A DNA stretch of 64,000 nt from Posidonia oceanica. Its lineage: Eukaryota > Streptophyta > Magnoliopsida > Alismatales > Posidoniaceae. Shown piece after piece: positions 58,933-64,000 of the stretch. Each line of letters begins with the position of its first letter. Position 1 is the stretch's first letter. The stretch lies in contig JAZBRS010000013.1 in NCBI GenBank assembly GCA_037176725.1, positions 8,249,001-8,313,000 on the forward strand, written 5' to 3'. The position numbers and the translations under genes are program-made. The notes under the pieces are model-generated. The model searched no databases. It was given only the letters and a program-made list of their open reading frames with translations, and was not told where the DNA came from.

Positions 58933-60334
58933 TGTGGATATGGGGTTTTTGGAGTGAGGTGAAGAGGAAGATGATGAGGAAGGTTTGGGGAAGAAGAGGC
59001 TTCTTTTGGCTCTCTCTTGCTCGCTCTATCTTCTTCTTTCTCGGGGTCCGCTTCTTTGTATCCGACTCCGTCACTCCACGTGTGATGGAATCGGCGTGAT
59101 CACCACTCTCGGTTCGCTTTCACCGGCCCTCGAAACGCCTTTGGGGAGATGTAGTGTGGTTGCGGGTTCAGCTACCTTGGGACAACGCCAGCGTTGCCCA
59201 AGGGTGCCCGTGCTTGGTAAGCTCTTTCTTCCTTCTTCCTCCTTGTATGACAAACGTTAGCAAAGCAAAACAAACAAAATAATATAAAGATGGATCAATA
59301 TGTGTAGTAACCTATCCAGGATTAGTAGAAAAGAAAATAAAGAAAGCATAGCAAGATACATACCCGAGGGGTTTGATCCCCCCGGTTGCAACTAAAAGAG
59401 ATGTATGCCTAGTTAACAATATATGAACTTGAAATAAAATGCTTGATTATGCTACGGAATTAAACATGTGATATCAGAAATGAAAAGGAAATGAATGAAA
59501 TAGAGTCTCCTCTGTCTATGCACAAGGTGCAAACTGTGTTGACATGAAGCCAACGACAACAAAAGGATCCTCAAGCTTCGAAGACTCTCCTTCTTTCAAA
59601 ATCTCTCTTCTCTCTTTCAATTCTTAAGGACCTCACTTCTCTAAGATTTTTAATCTCAAGAGAGCATGTGAGTTCCAAAAATTCCTTGACTACTTTTCTC
59701 TCTCAAAATTCCAGCCTTGAACTCTATGGGGGTACCCTTGCTTTTATAGAATCAAGGGAGGAACAAAAAAGGACACAAATGCCAAGTCAGCAGAGTTTCC
59801 TGTTTCAGAGGTGTTATATGCTGGAAAACCAGCGTATAACGTTATAAGCGAGAGTATCCGCGTATAACCACCTCCGAGGCATAACTGCCAGGATTAAAGA
59901 AGATTCTCCAATTAAGGAGTCTTTAAGTGTGATTAAACTCGGCTTTGATGGCTTTGACTGGTCAACAGGTTCCAAAGAAGGCAAAAACATGATTTTTGGA
60001 TTAGGCCAAATAAGAAAAGCTTTGGCTGACTGGGTTGCCACGTTGGACGCAGGAAAACAAGCAGCCAATGTTAGCCGCTGGAGAACCAGCGGCCAACGTT
60101 GTACGCTGAGAAGCCAGGGGACAACACCCTTAATCAGTTTAACTTCCAAATTTGGTCAGGATGTGAAGAACACTCAGGTTGCCAACATTTGGGGCTTAGA
60201 TAAGGATAGTACTTTGGACTTGAGAGGAACATTTGGCTCAAGTGAGATTCAGGAATGGGTGGAGGGCTTCTAAGAGCGACCTAATGCATGAGACTATCCT
60301 AACATGAAGGGAGTGCCAAAACGGGGTATCTACA
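58933..60334 (-). repeat. Element C 5' LTR (1402 bp)
   Basis: Same sequence as 19677-21069 with about 10 differences in the first 320 bp. It ends TATCTACA and is followed by CCTGC, the target duplication. The TATA box CTATAAAAG is on the minus strand at 59741-59749. Palindrome-family sites upstream of it (higher coordinates) are GCGTATAACGTTATAAGC (59832-59849), CGTTGGACGC (60041-60050), GCAGCCAATGTTAGCCGC (60061-60078) and GCGGCCAACGTTGTACGC (60089-60106). Confidence 0.93.
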
Positions 60335-61829
60335 CCTGCTGGAACTGAGGCTGCTGAAAGTGCTAGCCCTTCCATCCCTTCTGGTTTTGTTGCGTGGATA
60401 GCTGTGCCACGCTTCCTGTGACACCCTCCACTGTGTGTCCCGCAGTCTTCTTTCTATTCTTCCCCTCAAGCTCTAGGAATGGCAACTCTTCCCTGTTGCA
60501 CATGACCTTAGCAGCCCGCTCGTATAGCTGCGGGTAAGTGTGGAAGTCACCCACCAATAGCCCAGCCCTGAGCATCCCCGTGGTATTTCTGGCTATGATT
60601 TCCACGGCCTATCCCTTGGGTATGTAGCATTCTGACTGAGCGGCCATGTCCCTCCATCTGCTTGCAAAGGTAACGAAATCTTTGTTGGGCCTCATCCTCT
60701 CAACAATGAGGTCGCTGGCAGTGGGTTTATATGGCACCCGATGGCTATATTGGTTCAGGAATTTTCCTTCAACTACCCTGAAATCCTGAAGATCATAGAT
60801 GGTGAGGGTGTCGAACCATTTTAGAGCTTCTCCTTCAAGGGTCTTGAAGAAGAGATATACAACCAGCCCCGTATCATAACGGTACGGCAGAGTATCCATG
60901 GGGAAAGCAGCCAGATGATTCCTAGGATCCTCTGTTCCATTGTACCTCCTCATCTTCGGCAATTTAAACCCTGGGGGAAGGGTGAAGTGAGGGAACTTGG
61001 AAGTGTCGTAGCCAATCGGCGCTTTCGATGTGACCGCGGCCTCTGCTAGTTCTTCGGCGATCATTCTCTTGAGGTCCGACCCTGGTGCGGTGTGTGGCCC
61101 CTAGCTTGGGTGCCCAAGTGTTTGATGAAGTAGTGATGGGTTATGTGGTGGAGGGAAGAGTGAGGATTGGGGTGGAGTATGGTAGTATTGCATGTTAGTG
61201 GGATGTTGTGGTGGGTATGATATTCCGGGATATGATGTTCCGGGATATTGCGGGACGTAATGAGTCGTGTAAGGTGGGGTTGGATGGATGGAAGGGTAGG
61301 TGGGTGTTGCGTGGTATTGTGGGAATGAACCTTGGGTAGGGAAATTTATGGTGGGATTTGGTGTGGCATGTGTGTAAGTGGGCGTGGTGAATGAGCCGCA
61401 GTGGTAGTTTGGGCAGTAGTGCCCGTGGATGTTTGAGGTTTGTGGGTCTTTACATGCAAGGTGTTGCCCAGCCAGGGATTGCCGCACCTCGTCGGTCTCT
61501 TCTTCGATTGGATAAGAAGCAGTCACGACGGGGGGTACAACAAGGGAAGTCGCCTCAGGATGTGAATGCTCAGGCGGGGTGTTCCGTGCTTGAGAGTGAT
61601 TTGCCTCTCTTCCTTCTTCATATGTTGAACTCTTGTTGAGTTCTGGATCAGTGTTGTAATCGAAGGGGATGGAGGCGTGTGGGAACTTTCGCCGACCTAC
61701 CACTTTCGGGAAACCCGGGGTTCCTAGCGCTTCTGTCTGAGAAGTTGGAGGGTCAAGGAAGAACCCATTCGGGCCCCAGCCCGGTTGTTCTGTGGAGGTA
61801 GAGGTGGAAGATGTGCCAATACGCTCCAT
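60335..61829 (-). pseudogene. gag: Element B: N-terminal gag half
   Basis: One minus-strand frame from ATG 61829 (MERIGTSSTSTSTEQPGWGP) down to about 60363, broken by TAG at 61101 and 60607, both explainable by C-to-T change. The N-terminal part is rich in Pro, Tyr and Thr. The gag core (61064-60609) has PIGYDTSKFPHFTLPPGFKL, RRYNGTEDPRNHLAAF, TGLVVYLFFKTLEGEALKWF and FVTFASRWRDMAAQSE. It is clearly homologous to the gag of C. At 60335 it is cut by the C insertion; the rest of the gene is at 19676-18668. The first five bases here are the right copy of the target duplication. Confidence 0.88.
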
Positions 61830-62759
61830 TATAAAACTGTTCTTTAAACTATTATAGATAACTAGAAAAGGAAATTATAGACTCAATGACACTACTTAAT
61901 ATAGACTCGATGAAAGTAAAAGAGAATAAACCAAAAGAAGCAGTCGCTGTTCTGATGCTCTTGCAACCTGTTAATGGTGACAGTTAAATCCCTGCAAACA
62001 ATGCACACTGGAACGGAACGTCTACCTTGCCGTCGCCTGTAAGTCAGGCAACCAAACAAGTCGCCGGTTTTAATGGCGGCTGAGCGAGATGCCTTCTGAA
62101 CAGGCGGCTCAGTACCTGTTCTTCCAGCAGCCAAGGTCTGTTCTGGACAGACTGCGCAACAAACAGGAAAATAAAAACAGAGCAAGTTTCAGACAGGTCG
62201 CATATTTTTACTTGTTGAAGTGAATAATTAATCAATTAATTAAACCTGCATGTTCACAATTAATGGGATTTTTGCTTATGGGTACCACTCTTTGACCTTC
62301 GTTCAAGGTCTACCAAGAGGGCCTAGGCGGCGGGTTTGTCTCTCTAAAGAGGAGCCCACCACCTAGGATTCTGTCCTTAAGATCGGTCCTTATCAAACCA
62401 TAAAACAGTAAATAAACAAGGAATACCAAAGTATCAAGTATCTACTAAGGATTATTTTTGACTTATGGAAGAGGATGAGTCAAAAATAAAACTCTAGGAC
62501 ACCTTGAGTTCTTAATCTAACTATCCTAACCAAACAGAGTATGGGTGAGCGACTTGCACTGGCCCGGTTCGCTCTGTATGACTATTCTAGTTAGAGAAAG
62601 AGATCTCAAGGAACTCTAATTTTAATAACAAAGAAATAGTTTCCACCTTAAGGGTGGACACAAGCAAGCCTAAAATCCGAATAAAAGCCAAAAATAATTA
62701 CAGTGGACAGGATTTAATTAGATTTTAAGCTACTGCAGACCTAAAAAACAGTTTACGCT
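61830..62759. other. Sequence upstream of element B gag, no gene seen
   Basis: Probably leader and perhaps LTR of B, but no PBS or LTR border is clear. It holds inverted repeats, for example TTATTTTTGACT (62452-62463) with AGTCAAAAATAA (62478-62489), and CCTAGGCGGCGGG with CCCACCACCTAGG (62321-62367). Only short open frames are present. Confidence 0.4.
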
Positions 62760-63285
62760 GCTTCTTCTCCATGCATCACTCTACACTGCCCCAGCATTAG
62801 CACAAGCACGCACGGCATTAGCACTCTCAAGCATTAGCATTCAAGCACCAGCACCAAAGCATTAGCACTCACAAGTATTAGCCAGCACTAGCACTCTCAA
62901 GCATTAGCATCTGCAATGTAGCAAGCCCCATGCATCAGCATCGGCCTTAGTGCCAGCACTCACCATGCATAGCATCTCCCCATGCACAGCACTCACACGT
63001 GCACTAGTTCATACTAGTTCAATGTCGGCATTCGCATCGCATACCAGTTCTGCACTAACATCTAACCTAACATCTGCACTAGCTTCTGCATTAGCATGCA
63101 TTGCATTGCATTAGCATCTTGCATCTGCATTTGCATTGTGGCATCGAGTCATGATTTCCGGTGCATCCGCCGGATAAGTGACTCATGCCAATAGCAATTT
63201 GCGCTCCTGCCGGCGTCAGGTAGGGTGTCTTCTCTACCCTAAGCAGCGGTCTCGCTACGCTTAACCTTACTCAGGGAGGAGCATC

Positions 63286-64000
63286 TGTAGACACCCCATT
63301 CTGACAACCCGAAAGTTGGTTGTTTTCTCCTGCAGGCTCGTGTGGACTCTGGAATGGCACTTCTTTTTTCTAACCCATTTCTACCCCCAAAACCAAGCCT
63401 AAAACCTCACCTAAATCCCAAGCCTTAACCCAAGCCTTTTTGCATCTTTTTAAACCCTTCTAGCCCAAGCCCAAGCCCTTTTGCAGCCTCTTGCCAACTA
63501 AGTGCGTTGTACGCTGAAATAGGCAGCGTCCAATGTTGGACGTGTCCTGTGCCAGCGTCCAACGTTGGACGCCTTCTGCTCCAGTGTCCAACGACTCGGT
63601 TGCAGCAGCGGCTGCTCCACCTCCTTCGGCTCACCTCCCGTCCACTCCACCGCCTCCCTGCACTTACTACCTGTCCCCTCTCACACTCCACACCATCCAC
63701 TACCTTCCAAGCCCCAGTTACAGCCCATCCCCTCCTCATCAGCACCATTCCCGCTCTCTCTTCTCCTCACTGCCAACCTGCCGCCTCTGTCAACCACCAG
63801 CGGCTCCCACGCCGGCCGACTGACATGCCCACGCCCCCTCCTGCCATCCTCGTGGCTTCTCCTCTCTCAAAGCCCCTGCCAAAGCCTGCCAATTTCCCTC
63901 TGAGCCGCTGCAATTCGGCAGCAAACCCAAGCAACCCATCACACAAAACCAACCCAAGCAGCCATCTTCCTCAGAACACACAGACCAGCACAGCCCTCTC
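63286..64000 (+). repeat. Element D LTR (first 715 bp)
   Basis: Begins TGTAGACACC immediately after the polypurine tract. The first 20 bases match the LTR of A with two differences, and later sequence differs, so D is a different subfamily. Confidence 0.8.
63504..63593. promoter_or_regulatory. Palindrome cluster in the LTR of element D
   Basis: GCGTTGTACGC (63504-63514), GCGTCCAATGTTGGACGT (63526-63543), the perfect GCGTCCAACGTTGGACGC (63555-63572, 29 bp after the previous site) and GTGTCCAACG (63584-63593, again 29 bp later). The first 1.4 kb of the LTR of A shows no such cluster. Confidence 0.7.

Larger units (their letters stand above)
19677..60334 (-). mobile_element. Element C: Tat-type Ty3/gypsy retrotransposon with three antisense PMD genes
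   Basis: Bounded by LTRs 19677-21069 and 58933-60334 and by the target duplication CCTGC. Orientation is minus: PBS beside the right LTR, polypurine tract beside the left one, and gag to integrase reading from 57.2 kb down to 49.1 kb. The second (archaeal-type) RNase H in 50418-51362 and the size mark the Tat branch. Length is 40.7 kb, or about 24.4 kb without the inserted CACTA element. Three plus-strand PMD genes lie between integrase and the 3' LTR, where some Tat elements such as Grande are known to carry extra, often antisense, frames. The first 320 bp of the two LTRs differ at about 10 sites, so C is older than A. Confidence 0.92.
62760..64000 (+). mobile_element. Element D: 3' end and LTR start of a relative of element A (cut by window end)
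   Basis: 62790-63135 is built of GCATTAGCAC-type microrepeats. 63138-63285 is homologous to 12779-12930 of A, including the stem-loop (63146-63184), the CAGCGGTCTCGCTACGCTTA block and the polypurine tract ending GGGAGGAGCATC. The LTR starts at 63286 with TGTAGACACCCCATTCTGAC and then diverges from the LTR of A. A palindrome cluster lies at 63504-63593. 63600-64000 is Pro/Ser-coding-like and C-rich, as in the LTR of A, and I do not call it a gene. Confidence 0.8.

Noticed and set aside
63533..63903. Pro/Ser-rich frames in the LTR of D
   Set aside because: C-rich LTR sequence similar in character to the LTR of A, with overlapping frames and no homology.
1..64000. tRNA, rRNA or intact single-copy host gene
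   Set aside because: None seen on reading; every protein-like region belongs to a transposable element or a captured fragment.

Overview
This window is plant nuclear DNA made almost entirely of nested transposable elements. The evidence is Ty3/gypsy Tat/Ogre-type LTR retrotransposons, including one with a second RNase H domain, a CACTA (En/Spm) DNA transposon, spliceosomal GT-AG introns, and plant-only protein families (plant mobile domain, DUF1336/EDR2-like). The species cannot be read from the sequence. A flowering plant with a large, repeat-rich genome fits best. I found no intact single-copy host gene, rRNA, tRNA or CRISPR array.

Layout. (A) 1-18667, plus strand: a young, giant, non-autonomous LTR element. 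It has LTRs of about 5.7 kb (the left one is cut by the window edge), a PBS at 5028, one gag-like frame (6335-8380) broken only by nonsense codons, no pol, then about 4 kb of tandem repeats, a polypurine tract and the right LTR (12931-18667). (B) 18668-19676 plus 60335-61829, minus strand: the two halves of an older Tat-type gag/protease gene, split by element C with a perfect 5-bp target duplication (CCTGC). (C) 19677-60334, minus strand: a Tat-type retrotransposon with 1.4-kb LTRs. Its genes run gag, protease-like 1, protease 2 with G-patch, RT, RNase H, second RNase H, integrase (57.2 kb down to 49.1 kb). Antisense to these, between integrase and the 3' LTR, lie three plant-mobile-domain (PMD) genes with introns (40.2-47.3 kb). 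A tandem-repeat 3' UTR follows. (CACTA) 23346-39617: a 16.3-kb transposon inside a 44-bp tandem array of C. It carries decayed TNP2 and TNPA-like genes on the minus strand and, in plus orientation, a captured piece of a host DUF1336/EDR2-like gene with its introns. (D) about 62760-64000: the 3' end and LTR start of a relative of A.

The most interesting signal is an 18-bp palindrome family (GCGTCCAACGTTGGACGC, GCGTATAACGTTATACGC and mixtures). It is clustered just upstream of the TATA box in the U3 of C's LTRs and of each of the three antisense PMD genes. Further clusters lie in the gag leader, beyond the third PMD gene, and in the LTR of D. C therefore looks like an element with at least four promoters that share one cis code, and with its own family of candidate nuclear regulators (PMD proteins). 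That the PMD proteins, or a host factor, act through these sites to control expression or silencing is inference. Nearly every coding region here is dead, mostly through stop codons explainable by C-to-T change on one strand or the other, as expected of heavily methylated repeats.
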